Below, piece after piece: positions 35,901-47,901 of a stretch of 64,000 nucleotides of DNA (positions are counted from its first letter, which is position 1; every line of letters begins with the position of its first letter). Source of the DNA: Chondrosia reniformis. Its lineage: Eukaryota > Porifera > Demospongiae > Chondrillida > Chondrillidae. Position numbers and translations under genes: made by a program. The notes beneath the pieces are model-generated. The model made no database searches. It saw only the letters and a program-made list of their open reading frames with translations, and had not been told where the DNA came from. The stretch covers positions 6,937,001 through 7,001,000 of the forward strand of contig OX359195.1 of assembly GCA_947172415.1 (NCBI GenBank), in the 5' to 3' direction.

Positions 35901-38192
35901 TTTGCTGACTAAGATGTACTACGTATAGCAGACATATTAACATACATGATGAGGATACAGTTTTCCTTCTCTTTCTCTTTCTCTATTGACCCCTGGTCAA
36001 CTTGCATGCATTAGCACTATAAACCTATGGGCTAGCTGTGTGAGACCGACCACAATCCCACTGGACAAAGGAAATCCATAAAGTATGTGTGTATAACTAT
36101 TTTATCAACTAATTAACACTCTATCGACACATTCCTGATTGCAGCTTAAATATGGAGGGACATTACTGTTAAATAAACACATTTCCTTGGGCTATAGGGG
36201 GATTATAACATGGAAGCTTTACACATTTACTCAGATAAGAGAAGATTAAATTTATCAGTAAATTCCTCAAAGTATTAAAGAGTAGAAATGGAAAGAGAAC
36301 ACGAGAGAGAAGAGAAACAGATGGCATTTGATACAGTTCAACTGATTGTATCTGATTACTTCAAACTACGTATTATCATAAAAACACTATGTAATAGTTA
36401 TACACGTCGCACTAGGCTTTTCGGTGTTTACTGAGTTATCGGCAGGATATCACATTGTATAACTATGCTATCGCAATATCAAAAGGCCAAAGTGCCTCTT
36501 ATTATAGTTATACAACGGTTATGGAATAAAATTTGCTTTGGTTGCCCCAGCAACAGTGTGTAGTAAAATATGTACCATTGTATATGTGTGCAGATGTATG
36601 TGTGCAGATGTATGTGTGCAGATGTATGTGTGCAGATGTATGTGTGCAGATGTATGTGTGCAGATGTATGTGTGCAGATGTATGTGTGCAGATGTATGTG
36701 TGCAGATGTATGTGTGCAGATGTATGTGTGCAGATGTATGTGTGCAGATGTATGTGTGCAGATGTATGTGTGCAGATGTATGTGTGCAGATGTGTGTGTG
36801 CAGATGTATGTGTGCAGATCTCAAACAAAGCTAAAGGAATAATAAATTATTTTAAAATTAGTATGAAGCTATAAAGTTTCAATCTAGTCCACCTATAGCA
36901 AGTTTTATGAAACACAACACTCATGAATAAAGATATACACTCTTAGAATGTATAGTTATGGTACCCATGTCTTCTGATTAATGAATAGAAGTGCCTCCCT
37001 TTCCTAATTCCTTATGAACAACATCAGTATAAATGCTTAACTAACAATTAAAACATTTCCTATACTATCTTCATATTTTGATATCTTACAAACCTGATGT
37101 GCCATGAACAAGGGAGCTTCATTAGGACACTCGCCCAGAGGAAGAAGGAAGGACACAGCAAGGTAATACTTTCAAGGTTAAAGGAATGAATAAATATGCC
37201 TGGGATCAAGATGGTTGCCGCTGATATATTGGAAATGGTCATTCCTTCATTAAAACCCCATTTACTTATGTCCTTTGTACAAAGTAACTAGTATATGTAC
37301 ACTCAAACTAGCCATCCACTAGTTATAATGAAAATGTACTGGATATATGATTTTGAAATAGTAGGAGACAAAATAACAATTTTGAATTATACGAAGATTG
37401 GACACACACATATATATATGGTCCAATGTATATGGCATACAGCTAATTCCATCCTTCCTGCAGGATAGCACATCCCTTATTGAAGGGATTCCATATTGCT
37501 TTTATAGACTTATATATTCAAACTGTCAGTGACGGACCAGGAATCCGAATCGGGTGATCGTATATCTGATAACACAGTTCTATCCTCTATTAATTGCAAC
37601 GTATTTGTTTAAATACCGAGTTAATGGACTCTATTAATGCGTCAAAATGGGTTCAGAACCACACTGTTTCAAGAAAACACAGAAACGATAGTTACACTAC
37701 GTAATGTATGCAGCAACGAAAAGACAACTCAGCTATTTACGAGCAGATATGCCCCTATACATTTCACGATGCTAGTAAAGTAAAATCTATACAGCTAATT
37801 TTTCAGTAGTGAAAGCGCCAGGATGATCTATATTTAATATTCAACTCCCTCGTTATATATGCAATTTAATTGGCGATCAATTCTGCAACGTACAGCACCA
37901 GAAAACGAACCGTAACAGTAGAAAGTAGGTAGGTCTCCTCACCTTGGCAAACGAAGCCCTGGCCGCTCAGGCCCCAGAGAAGATCGGTACAGAAATGACA
38001 ATATGTGAGTTTATGAAAAGTAGTCTTTTGAAAGTCATGACCATGGCCTATGAGCGCCGTTCGACTCTCCTGTCGGTCCATGCAGGAACTCAGCCGTCTT
38101 TCAACCCCTTCTGCAATCCCTTCCGCAAGCGACCTCCTTTTACCCGACCTATTTGGGTGATCCATTAGTACTTCCTGCAGTCGATCATGCAT
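26970..38192 (-). CDS. DGKQ: Diacylglycerol kinase, theta-like, 22 exons
   Basis: In transcript order the exons are 38192-37943, 35672-35593, 34579-34477, 33252-33173, 32694-32563, 32214-32088, 31879-31790, 31719-31607, 31508-31303, 31202-31109, 30833-30569, 30282-30217, 29956-29850, 29531-29380, 28836-28688, 28459-28354, 28240-28022, 27921-27720, 27645-27577, 27502-27449, 27357-27259 and 27158-26970. All are in phase, giving 983 aa (human theta 942). It phosphorylates diacylglycerol to phosphatidic acid at membranes. There are three C1 zinc fingers: the first begins [17 protein letters not shown] at residue 52, the others span about 120-240. A Ras-associating region spans about 326-513. The catalytic domain starts [18 protein letters not shown] and has GGGDGTFGW (637-645) and [13 protein letters not shown]. 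The accessory domain has [17 protein letters not shown] and [17 protein letters not shown]. Three C1 domains plus RA single out the theta class. A basic tail (922-983) ends the protein. Confidence 0.93.
29165..29350 (+). repeat. Dispersed repeat family 2, copy in DGK intron
   Basis: Matches the reverse complement of the MITE at 42145-42265 (ACTCTGGATTT, CCACCCACTC, GAGCTAATGGGTGGAACC, CTCCCCTTAGCCACTCA) and also 52958-53150. It lies between exons 15 and 14 of the DGK gene. The right inverted repeat is missing. Confidence 0.75.
29617..29785 (+). repeat. 22-bp minisatellite in DGK intron
   Basis: About eight copies of a 22-bp unit AGAGAGAGGGAGAGGAATGACA lie between DGK exons 14 and 13. The antisense serine/leucine-rich frames it creates are not genes. 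Confidence 0.9.
32780..32995 (+). repeat. Dispersed repeat family 1, fullest copy
   Basis: Runs from about TCAATGACTCACAAAAGG through CACTGATGAAGGGTGGAATT and CCAAAGCTCTCACTAGG to AAAAGTAGATGTAGCATG, between DGK exons 5 and 4. The related copies are at 5715-5815, 23570-23800 and 59240-59345. It has no open frame and is probably a non-autonomous element. Confidence 0.7.
34708..35575 (+). repeat. Large compound minisatellite in DGK intron 2
   Basis: About 870 bp of interleaved GGGTGTGAGAGGGATGAA (18 bp) and GGGTGTGAGAGGGAG (15 bp) units fill most of the intron between exons 3 and 2. Units are multiples of three, so all three antisense frames are open for 300 or more codons of Ser/His/Pro/Thr repeats. 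These are not genes. Confidence 0.93.
36575..36820 (+). repeat. 14-bp minisatellite in DGK intron 1
   Basis: About 17 almost perfect copies of GTATGTGTGCAGAT lie in the 2.3-kb first intron (35673-37942). The rest of that intron shows no exon. Confidence 0.93.
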
Positions 38193-38291
38193 AGGAGTGC
38201 CAAAGCATAAGTGATGGGCGTGGCTACACCTTAAGACCCATTCCCGTTTTAAGTTTATAGATTGGGAAGTTGCTCCTTAGCGCTGTTGCAA
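38193..38291. promoter_or_regulatory. 99-bp shared promoter of DGK and KCTD genes
   Basis: The two start codons, DGK at 38192 (minus) and KCTD at 38292 (plus), are separated by 99 bp. Transcription in both directions must start from here or inside the genes. A GC box GGGCGTGGC is at 38216-38224. No TATA box is seen. Confidence 0.6.
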
Positions 38292-41200
38292 ATGGCGGAA
38301 AGATCAACGATAGAAAATAATTGTAGCATTGCCGAAAGGTTTAGACATCTGCCATCGGCTTGCGATGACTGGGTTAAGCTAAACGTTGGAGGAAAAGTGT
38401 TTCAGACGACCAAAACGACTCTTTTAAGAGAGCCAAAATCATTCTTGGCGCGACTGATTCAAGATGACCCAGATTTGCCTTCGCTAAAGGTATGCCAGTG
38501 AAACAAGTGGTCCACGCGCAATCTCAGGAGATTTCTTAAAAGAATAGACTAGTTTCAACCTAGTTTAGATGCTTCTCATTCCTTAAGTAGATAATATTCT
38601 TTAAATTACTCTGGAACACTTCTTGTAGCATCCATCTACGCTTTCAAGTCTACGTTCTCTATCGTTGTGTGTCCGAATATGGATGGTTTGGTAATATGGA
38701 TCTGTGTCGTTAACAGGAACCATTTATTTAGCTATAATCTCTGCTATAGGTGTACGTAGTAGGTTCGTGTTCCCTATGGAACCATAGACAAACGAATGTT
38801 ATTCGTCAACCTGTGACTGAACCCAGTTATACGATGGCCCATAGTAATGAATAACGTCGCTTATACGGTTACTGCAAGAGGAAAGTTGTTCGCTATTTAA
38901 CATTTATCAATTGAATTTGGAGTACTTAATTGAAGAGTAATGTAAATTCAATATGAAAATGTATGTAAATACAGTACGACACTGGCTTCTGTATAGTAAT
39001 GTTGTTCAAGGTATCGCATGTAGAGATATTAATTTTAGGAACATCTTTGGCTCCCAGTACTCCATATCCGAGATGGACATGCTTAATTTAAAACTGCACC
39101 AAGTCTCTATGTGCAGTTTCACTAGTTTCTAAGAATAATGTTAGTTTACTTGTTTAATATTTTCAGGCTATCAAGTTGTGATTGGTGCTTTATGCATCGT
39201 AAATAGTACAAGTGCTGTCACTGTATGAATGTTACATTATTTTTTTCTTTCTCTCTTGTTGTTCTAAAGGATGAGAATAATGCCTACCTGATTGACCGAG
39301 ATCCAAGATATTTTCCTCCAATTTTGAATTATCTCAGACATGGAAAATTAATTATAGACAGGAACTTATCTGTGGAAGGTATAGGGTCCCATAGACATAT
39401 GTTGGCATTTCTCAAACATTTTAAATTACTTGCATTAGTTTTCTATTAGCCAGACCTTAGTGATAATTAAACCACAAGTAATAGTCAATCAGCCAAGAGT
39501 AAAAATATTGATTTTTAGACACTATAGCTCTATCAGTGAGCTGTGATTGTGTGTAACAATAGCATAAGTATGTATGTACGTATCTCTGGTACAGCAAGCC
39601 TATATAAGTGTATACATACGTATCTCTGGTACAGCTAGCCTATACAAGTGTATACATACGTATCTCTGGTACAGCTAGCCTATACAAGTGTATACATACG
39701 TATCTCTGGTACAGCTAGCCTATACAAGTGTATACATACGTATCTCTGGTACAGCTAGCCTATACAAGTGTATACATACGTATCTCTGGTACAGCTAGCC
39801 TATATAAGTGTATACATACGTATCTCTGGTACAGCTAGCCTATACAAGTGTATACATACGTATCTCTGGTACAGCTAGCCTATACAAGTGTATACATACG
39901 TATCTCTGGTACAGCTAGCCTATACAAGTGTATACATACGTATCTCTGGTACAGCTAGCCTATACAAGTGTATACATACGTATCTCTGGTACAGCTAGCC
40001 TATACAAGTGTATACATACGTATCTCTGGTACAGCTAGCCTATACAAGTGTATACATACGTATCTCTGGTACAGCTAGCCTATACAAGTGTATACATACG
40101 TATCTCTGGTACAGCTAGCCTATACAAGTGTATACGTTTGTACATCTGGTACAGCAAGCCTATATAAGTGTATACATATGGATCCTAGTTATCACTCATT
40201 GCCTACTTCTAAAGAGTCAATAGGTTAATGTCAAGGTGTCTGAAGGAAGGAGGCGGTTCCAACTGTGAAGGAGGTGTGGCCTTCTTTCCTCTATTGACTA
40301 CTTAGATTATAAAGGGTGTTAGTGTTTTGAGTAATGCGTGATTGTGTTCTTGATATTATGTAGTTTTACTTTCAGTTGTCTTCCGCTGTAGGAGTACTTG
40401 AAGAAGCAGAATTTTACAACATTTCAGATCTCGTTGAGATGCTGCGAGAGAGACTGAACAGTCCTATGTTGCCCCTGGTATGTGCTTTGCCTCAAAATGG
40501 TATTTTATATACGTATATCTACTGTCTAAAGACCTTACCATACAGAGTTCTCCACAGGACCACAAGTAATAAATTGAAAATTTGTGGGAAATGTTTCAAC
40601 AGACCACTTTCATATCAGGGTCCTAGTTTATATAGTTATGATAATAAACTTATGGACAACAAATAACAGTACTTTACATATGTACATATGAGGCACATGT
40701 GACTATGTTCTACTTTGTGCGTATATAAACATGTGACTGTATAACTGTAATAATTTTCATGCTACTGTACTTGTATATACACTATTCTATATAGTTATTG
40801 CCATGTGATTATATGTAGTATTGTATGTATGTGCATTGTTCAGGGTGACCACAAGCAAGTGTATAGAGTGCTACATTGCCAAGAAAGAGAATTAACACAA
40901 ATGTTGTCAACCTTATCTGATGGTTGGAAAATGACACAAGTACGTACGTATGTGTATATACGTCACTGAGATAATGTATGTATGTGTATATACGTCACTG
41001 AGATAATGTACGTATGTGTATATACGTCACTGAGATAATGTACGTATGTGTATATACGTCACTGAGATAATGTACGTATGTTGAAAAAATAGGGTAACTT
41101 TAAGATCTAAAGCCGATCTTAAAACATCAATATCATCATTCCAGTGTTCAATGATGATGAATTGATAGTGTATGTTGTAGAGCACTACTTTTTGCGTGGT

Positions 41201-41614
41201 TAAGGTTTGGGTTGTAAACTTACGTGCTTATTCGCATATTTTGTATACTATTAGAGATTAATGTATTTTAACTACAGTATATTTGTATGTGTGTATATAC
41301 TATTTATGGCTTTTATTGGTATATTATACAGTAAGTCATGTGGGCTTTGTGTACTGACTGTGCCTTCTGTAGCTAGTGAACATAGGATCACAGTACTCCT
41401 ATAGCAGTGAAGATCAAGCTGAATTTTTAGTAGTTGTCTCAAGAGAGTTTGATGCTCCTCCTCTCCAGGAAGGAGAACAGAGTGGTAGAGAGAGAGTAAG
41501 TGCTGACTTCTTCTTCCTCATCTTTGAGAATTTATTTTGCTAATTCTTTAATTTAGCTGTATTGTCTTGTATTCCTGTTTTTTTTTATAGTCTCTAAAGA
41601 AAAGGATGCAGTGA
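38292..41614 (+). CDS. KCTD2/5/17-type BTB protein, 6 exons
   Basis: Exons are 38292-38489, 39270-39378, 40392-40477, 40844-40939, 41373-41495 and 41591-41614; all phases fit and give 211 aa. The BTB/T1 domain starts [18 protein letters not shown] at about residue 27. It continues with [22 protein letters not shown] and [17 protein letters not shown]. The C-terminal part, [17 protein letters not shown] and [17 protein letters not shown] then [14 protein letters not shown], is diagnostic of the KCTD2/5/17 group, which forms oligomeric CUL3 ubiquitin-ligase adaptors in animals. The first 26 residues are unlike the vertebrate proteins. The sixth exon encodes only SLKKRMQ before the stop. Confidence 0.9.
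39578..40178 (+). repeat. 40-bp minisatellite in KCTD intron 2
   Basis: About 15 tandem copies of a 40-bp unit (TATCTCTGGTACAGCTAGCC followed by TATACAAGTGTATACATACG) lie between exons 2 and 3. The inner copies are virtually identical and the edge copies drift, as expected for recent array expansion. Confidence 0.95.
40940..41085 (+). repeat. 32-bp tandem repeat at a splice donor in KCTD intron 4
   Basis: About four copies of GTATGTGTATATACGTCACT plus GAGATAATGTAC begin immediately at the exon 4 donor (GTACGTACGT at 40940). Confidence 0.85.
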
Positions 41615-42510
41615 ATCTGAATTAGAAATGTGTCAAGTGTGGTTTTGTTGATTGTGTGTAATGTACGTACATATTAAACAGAGTTTGACTTCTTTCAGCA
41701 ATAATCAATTTTAATTTTCAGAGAATATTGACCAGTAGTTATGGTCAACAACAACTAGAATGAGAATAGTGATTTGGAATAAGTGATTGCAAGTACTTAT
41801 TAAATATATCATGTGAACGGCAGTTGTCTATGCAATATACGTATGTATTGCCTACTTATACTCTCAGTGCAGTATAATTATACAGCCAATATGTGTTGGT
41901 TACAATTGAAAAGATTTATTAGTTGGAACAGCCAATGGAAAGAGCTGTAACTATATAAAATGTACACGTTACACAACCAATGGCTAATATCTATACATAA
42001 GCTCAAACTACTCACATGAACAGATACCAATTGTGTGGAAATTAGTCTAGCAGAATGAGACTTAATGGTCTAGCTGGGGAAAACAGTTGATAGAGGGTCT
42101 TTAATTAAGATTTAAAGCTGATCTTAAAGCCTTTATGTCATCACCATTTGACTCTGGATTTGAGTGGCTAAGGGGAGACTCTGGTTTTGTTAGTTCGGTT
42201 CCACCCATTAGCTCATTGTGCTTCTCAGGAGACATGTGTGGGCGGGGGAAATCCAGAGTCAAATGATAATGATGTAATGCTGGATCTCTTCAAATATATA
42301 CATACTATATATTGTAAAACAGTTCAGAAGCTGTAAATATCTACTGTATATATATATTATTGTTCAACAGATCTAGATGCAAATTAACTATTACTTCAAC
42401 TACAAAATTAAAGTCACTAATAAATGTTTATAGAGGATATACGTATGCATACATGGGGCATGGCTTTGTGTGATTAACTATATATAGTGAAGTATATAGG
42501 CATTTGAGAG
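41615..42510. other. Intergenic region between KCTD and VWA copy A
   Basis: No exon is seen. It contains the MITE at 42145-42265. A short motif TTAAGATTTAAAGCTGATCT at about 42110 is similar to one at about 41100 in the last KCTD introns. Confidence 0.6.
42145..42265. mobile_element. MITE with perfect 17-bp terminal inverted repeats
   Basis: The left end CATTTGACTCTGGATTT is the exact reverse complement of the right end AAATCCAGAGTCAAATG. The element is 121 bp and non-coding. Related, more decayed copies are at 29165-29350 and 52958-53150. The flanking target duplication is unclear. Confidence 0.8.
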
Positions 42511-43341
42511 TTAGCAGTCACAAGTGTATCCGTAAGAGGATCCAGAATTAAGATACTCCTTAAGAATTCTTGTAAACATTTGAAGGTTAGGCCATCTCCT
42601 TATTTGGAAGATGTTTGGATGTCCAGACTTAGTCCTGCTCTGGTCTCTTAATGCACTCCAAGTTTCTGCATTAATTTTGGCATCTGGATATGAGTAAGGT
42701 TCTATTCCAATTCCCCAAATTTTTGTGTTTGCACGATTGCGTAGTTTGGATAGCCATGGGTTTTGAGGATGTTGCAAGCCATTAGTCAAAATGATAACTT
42801 CAAGTGGTGCATTGGGCAGAAGACCACATTCGGGAGAAATAACATCCTCATATGCACATTTAAAAGCATTTGAAATACCACCTTGAATATATCCTACCCT
42901 GCGAATTCTTTGCCCTAGTTGTTGTCGGTTTGAGTTTTCATTAAAGCAAAATTTAACTGCATTTCGACCACCTTCAAATGTCATCATTGCCACATTAATT
43001 GGACCACAAATATGTGTTGCAATTGTTGCCAAGAGTTCTTTCATTCTTCCAATTCTGTCACTTCTATAGTCTCTTACACTAACATCAAGCATGAGAAGAA
43101 CATTCCGACTTTCACATTGATCTCTTTGCACATTGTCTGAAGTTTCTGCCACAGAATTCATCTCCACTTCTCTTTTTTCATATTTTCTATTTACACCTAC
43201 ATCCATTATAACCAACCAACAAACCAATATGCACATGTATAGTAATGTTCCATGCCAAAGTTGTTGGAAAAAACAAAATCTTACATGGTATTATAGGCAT
43301 AAAGGAATTAACAATTTTACAAATCATTCTGCTCTAGATAC

Positions 43342-43376
<35 letters not shown>

Positions 43377-44003
43377 ATAATTATAAGAGAGAGCTAAGTA
43401 CGTATATACAAGCATGTTCTATTCAAAGATTCTTGATTTTATGGACACTAGCTAGTACTATCTTGGCACATACTATATGTATGACCTTACATCTTGCCTG
43501 TATGGCTTGTCCTGTAACTTGAGACACACTTATGGAAGGAGTGTACAATGTCATATTCCTTGCATTAGAACCCAATTTGAGCTCTTTGGCAAAGATGTGC
43601 ACATGATCATAAAGGGTTGGGGGACCTTAAGGACAATTAATAGATATTCCATGTCATAAACATTAATACAATTTATTAATAGGAATGGTAACTTACATTC
43701 ATGCTTAAAATCAACTGTGACCATTTCATCACAACTTCCCTTATCAGATAGAACAACTCTAGTGCGTTTGTATTTATAAGCTATTTTATTGAAGCAGTTT
43801 AATACACTATTGTCATTATATTTATAAGTTTCATAAGTCCAACTCGACCAAGGGCCATATATGCATTCATCTTTGCAATGAGTGAAGAGATGAGGAAACT
43901 GAGAGCGTAGAGTAGAACTGCAGCTTAGCTTCCTGATAGCTTCTACTCCCATATTAATCATCATGAAAGCAAAGAGGCAACTGATTGCAAGATGCACCTT
44001 CAT
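42511..44003 (-). CDS. Secreted TSR-like/VWA protein, copy A
   Basis: Exons are 44003-43697, 43625-43491 and 43196-42511, giving 375 aa. A signal peptide MKVHLAISCLFAFMMINMGVEA starts the protein. It is followed by a cysteine-rich module with YGPWSSWTY and YKRTRVV, resembling a divergent thrombospondin type-1 repeat (WSxW plus stacked arginines). Exon 2 encodes a short linker (PTLYDHVHIFAKELKLG). Exon 3 is a von Willebrand A domain: VLLMLDVSVRD, ICGPINVAMMTFEG, FKCAYEDVISPECG, LEVIILTNG. The MIDAS motif DxSxS is D185-V-S-V-R189 and the later TDG is TNG, so metal binding is probably lost. It probably acts outside the cell. It is divergent from copy B, 3.9 kb away. Confidence 0.82.
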
Positions 44004-47000
44004 ATCTGAATCAGCTTCAAAGTAGTTTAATAAGCTATTCTTTATAGACTGCTAAAAATTGTCTGCTGCTTTTATAGAAAAGGTTGTTTTCTTAACACTT
44101 GTGATAACTTCCTGTCCTGCAAAGGTCAAAGTTTTAATATTATATATAAGTTGATTCCATGGTTCATCTGACATTGAACAGCATGACTGTTGTTGCATCG
44201 CCTATTTGGAATACTTACCTGTGTTCAGTCATTCTCACCTTCCTGTTCCCCTATATGCACTGCAGAACACTGAGAACAAGAATTTGGTAAACCATGCACA
44301 CCCATATATCTATTTAATAAATTTGTTGTTGGGACTGATTGTTGATTTGTTCCTAGAAAGGACACCCCTTAATGATCTCTGATTGGTTAATAGCTTGGGT
44401 TCCCATCTGCTTATTGGCTTTGGAGATCACTTCATCACCAAGGCCTATAAAATAACTTGTGGTCATACTCTACCCTGCCTCCTGGCTCTGCTTTCTTAGT
44501 AGTTCCTGAGCCTCACTTCTAGGGTATCACTTCTAGGGTATCCATTGATTTGGAGTACCCCCTTCAGGTGTGCTCTTTTACTTGACTGAGCTTTTGGAGT
44601 TTTGGGGATCTTTTCCACTCCCTCTTTGAGTCCTCTGTCAATCATAATCTGTGACATATATACAAAAGAACGTCACCATTAAAAACTCTGTAAAATGTAT
44701 GCTGAATATTTCTACATATATATATTGCTATACCCTTAATATAAAAACAAGTTATAATTTAGCAAATGTTTACATGTAATTTAAGAGAACCCATTAATAT
44801 TGTAACTTGTAAATGTATTTCTTGTTCCTAATGATAGTGAGTCTGATTGAGTGTTTGATAATCAATCTGCATGGAAGAGTATTCATTATAATTTGTTTAA
44901 CATTACCGAGTTCATATGCCTCATATACCTATATATGTAGAAGATTGGTAATAGTGAAGTTAATTATTAACTTGCATAAATATGTAATTTTAAAAAGCAA
45001 TAATAAACAACTTTATACACAAGAAAACCACCAAATATTTTTTTCAAAATCAATAACAATGATATCATGACCTTTCCAGTTATATTATTTTCATAGATGC
45101 TATAATACTTAAATCCCAAGGGAGAACTTGTTATTGTAAAATCACTTCTTACTAAATTAACTTGAACATGTGAAGTAAGAATTCCTGTTTACTGCACTTT
45201 TAGTCATTTTACAGAAATTGATAGATTACAAATATAAAATTATAAAAAATAAAATAGATTTACAGTAACTTTAATGGAGCTTAACTAAGTCAGCTGATAC
45301 TGTTCATAGACAAATATACGTACTATACTTTGTCCCATATACAATCCTTTATGTATATAATGCAGTTTTTATATGTATGTCAAAGCACTCTTATGTCCAG
45401 GCATCAAATATTTGTATATTAATATTGGGTTAAATGTGAATATACGTATGTATAGCTGTGCAGGGGCAATTCTAGCAATGCTCATATATATATATATTTG
45501 ATCTTCTCAGATGAGGGTATATATATACAACCCAAGGTGATCCCCTTGCCATGATGATATCTGCCATCAGCATAAACCATTACTCCAACAATTAAATCAT
45601 GAAGTGAGTAGATCTGGTATGCTGATGATGCTACCGCTGGAGGTCAGTTAGATCAGCTTTGGAAATAGTGTTGCCAGGCTTGGTACTGAATATGGGTACT
45701 TTGCCAACCCCAAAAAACCTGATTGGTAGTGAAAGAAGAATATCTGTCCATAGCTTCTGAGATCTTACACAATATGGGTGTTCAAAATCACCACCCATAG
45801 TGAATAATATTTAGGTGCACCCCAGCACTGCCTCCTTTACAGAGGCATTTGTGGGTAAGGAGATGGACATATGGGTCGAGGAAGTTGAAAGTTTGACAGT
45901 CATAGCAAGTAGCCAACCACACGCAGGTGCTCTTACACATGGGCCATTGGAGATCTATTAGAACCTGTTGAGAAAGCTATCTGCTTCAAATGTCTGCCAG
46001 ATATCACCACCAGAAATGCAAGGGTGCATGACTTGAAAAGGGATTATTATAGTCCTGCTAGGGGAGGTCTATAGTTAACCCCTCTAAAACAGCCAAAGTG
46101 AAATTGGAACAAGAAGAAGAAAAGCAAAGGGCCAGAAATGAGTGATGGAAGATGCAGTTAAACCATCCAACCACACAATATCACATTTCCCCTGTACAAT
46201 AGCAAAGGGCAATGGATTGTACCAGTGAGAAGGGTGCATCTAGCTCCCCCTGCCTCAGTCCGTCTGCAACCACAAAAGGCTGAAGAATAGGGCTTACAAA
46301 CAGTGCGAAAGAGTTAGAACATGGCTCTTATACCCCATTAATATTTGCATGCAGCATGCCACAGTTACCTACAGACTGATTACTTCCTTGTTAGCAGTGA
46401 AGAGAAACCATACAGCCTATAGCTTCAGTCTGTTGAGATCAGCTATCGGCCGACTACCCTGTCCCATACCAACCAGGCAAACCTCATTGAACTGGCAGTC
46501 AGTAAGGGAAGATAACACCTATATACATGTACACTCAGAAACTGAATGCAATTTTTATTCCATTCATATCTCTTGTATATATAATGGTTATATTAGTTCA
46601 CTATCATGATTCTAGCCTTTTCTCCATTCATCACATTTGTAATCAAAGTTCATATATATATATACCTATATGTACTATTCCATCCTGTCTTGGTCTAATG
46701 CATAATAGGTAGCTAGAACTAAGAATGAAAACTATATAGGGACTTCCCCTAAAATGATATCATAAACTGTCCAGTTAAAATATCATTTTTAAGCTGGAGG
46801 TATACATGTAGTCATGTTTACTACTTTAAGACTAAAAAACAACAGAGATTCCAAGGGGGAATGGAACTTGTTATTATAAAATTATTTTTTATCTTGAACT
46901 GGTGAGTAAGAAATCTTGTTTACTGAACTGCTATGTCATCATTTTACAGAAATAGGTGGATTCCTAAATATATAACATGAAAAAGTACATAATTAACCTC

Positions 47001-47901
47001 AATTATAGAACTTATTAAGTCATTTTAAATTAGCTGATAATACTACTGTTTAATAGAAACAGGTATTATGTAGATACATTTGGCAAATAAAAAAGATACA
47101 TGTCCATTGAAAGGATCCAATAGATGGGACAGATCTATAGTATATCCATGAATTATATTGCATCATACATACGTACATACGTATATCTGCGTATTATAGG
47201 TAAATCTAAACAGGGCTGACTGTAGTATCCTTCATACTCAACTTTTCATACTCTTCCGTTTCTTGAAAATACTGTAGTTCTACAAAGAGCTGTTAACAAT
47301 GCTTAAAATTTCTTTAATAATAGAAGAAGGTTTCAATTTTTGTGATCATTTTCCTAAATTTTATTCAGTGATTCTGCATGTTTACTCACCTAAAAAGAGA
47401 CTCGTCTCTAGCAGGGCATTGCTGAAGTGATCAGGTATATGTATAGGTACATGTACGTGTACGTATTATAGTTCAATCAAAACGTTATAGCTACGTATAT
47501 ACAACTGGTTGGTTTTAGTGCATATGTAGTTAGCGAATTTTTTTATATTTTGGTATATAGAGATCTTTACATAATAAATCATATATATAATGATATCATG
47601 ACCTATAATGCTGTAGCTATATATATTTACCTTTATATAATTTAGATCTACCAAACAACAGAGATGGGGGGACTTGTTATTGTAAAATTGAAATGGTAAA
47701 TTTACTTGAACCTGTGCACCTAAAATGTTGTAGCCAATATACATGTTTACTCCACTGAAGCTGAATTTCACAAAAATGTAATTTATATTTACATAACCTG
47801 TCATAGTCTAGCTATGTAAACATTATCATAAGAGGGCCACATACGCAATTTAAGCTATAAAAGTTGACGTACCAGCTGCAAGAAGTATAATTTTTCAGAA
47901 T
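44004..47901. other. Intergenic region between divergent VWA copies A and B
   Basis: A 3.9-kb AT-rich gap. It contains a decayed LINE reverse-transcriptase stretch (45528-46150). A block at about 44390-44660 with a TATAAAA-like word (about 44446) and a short duplicated CACTTCTAGGGTAT could be an LTR-like or promoter remnant, but I cannot support either. No intact gene is seen. Confidence 0.6.
45528..46150 (+). mobile_element. Decayed non-LTR retrotransposon reverse transcriptase
   Basis: Translating across frameshifts and stops gives QGDPLAM, then the catalytic box WYADDATAGG (Tyr codon at 45618), followed by text like KTWLVVKEE and further LINE-like fragments. The order and spacing match the palm of a non-LTR reverse transcriptase. 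Many stops and shifts show it is dead. Similar older text may continue to about 46520. Confidence 0.7.

Noticed and set aside
36508-36874. Cys-rich ([12 protein letters not shown]) and His-rich (THTSAH) frames on both strands
   Set aside because: All come from the 14-bp GTATGTGTGCAGAT array.
39578-40178. Regular 40-bp repeats that could look like a CRISPR array
   Set aside because: There are no unique spacers between repeats; units are head-to-tail. The array lies in an intron of an animal gene. It is a minisatellite.
44390-44660. Possible solo LTR with TATAAAA
   Set aside because: No TG...CA ends or target duplication could be identified, so it is mentioned only in the intergenic entry.
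46349-46712. Two plus-strand frames of 61-86 codons
   Set aside because: They have no recognisable domain and lie at the degraded end of the LINE relic and its AT-rich flank. They are probably chance frames.
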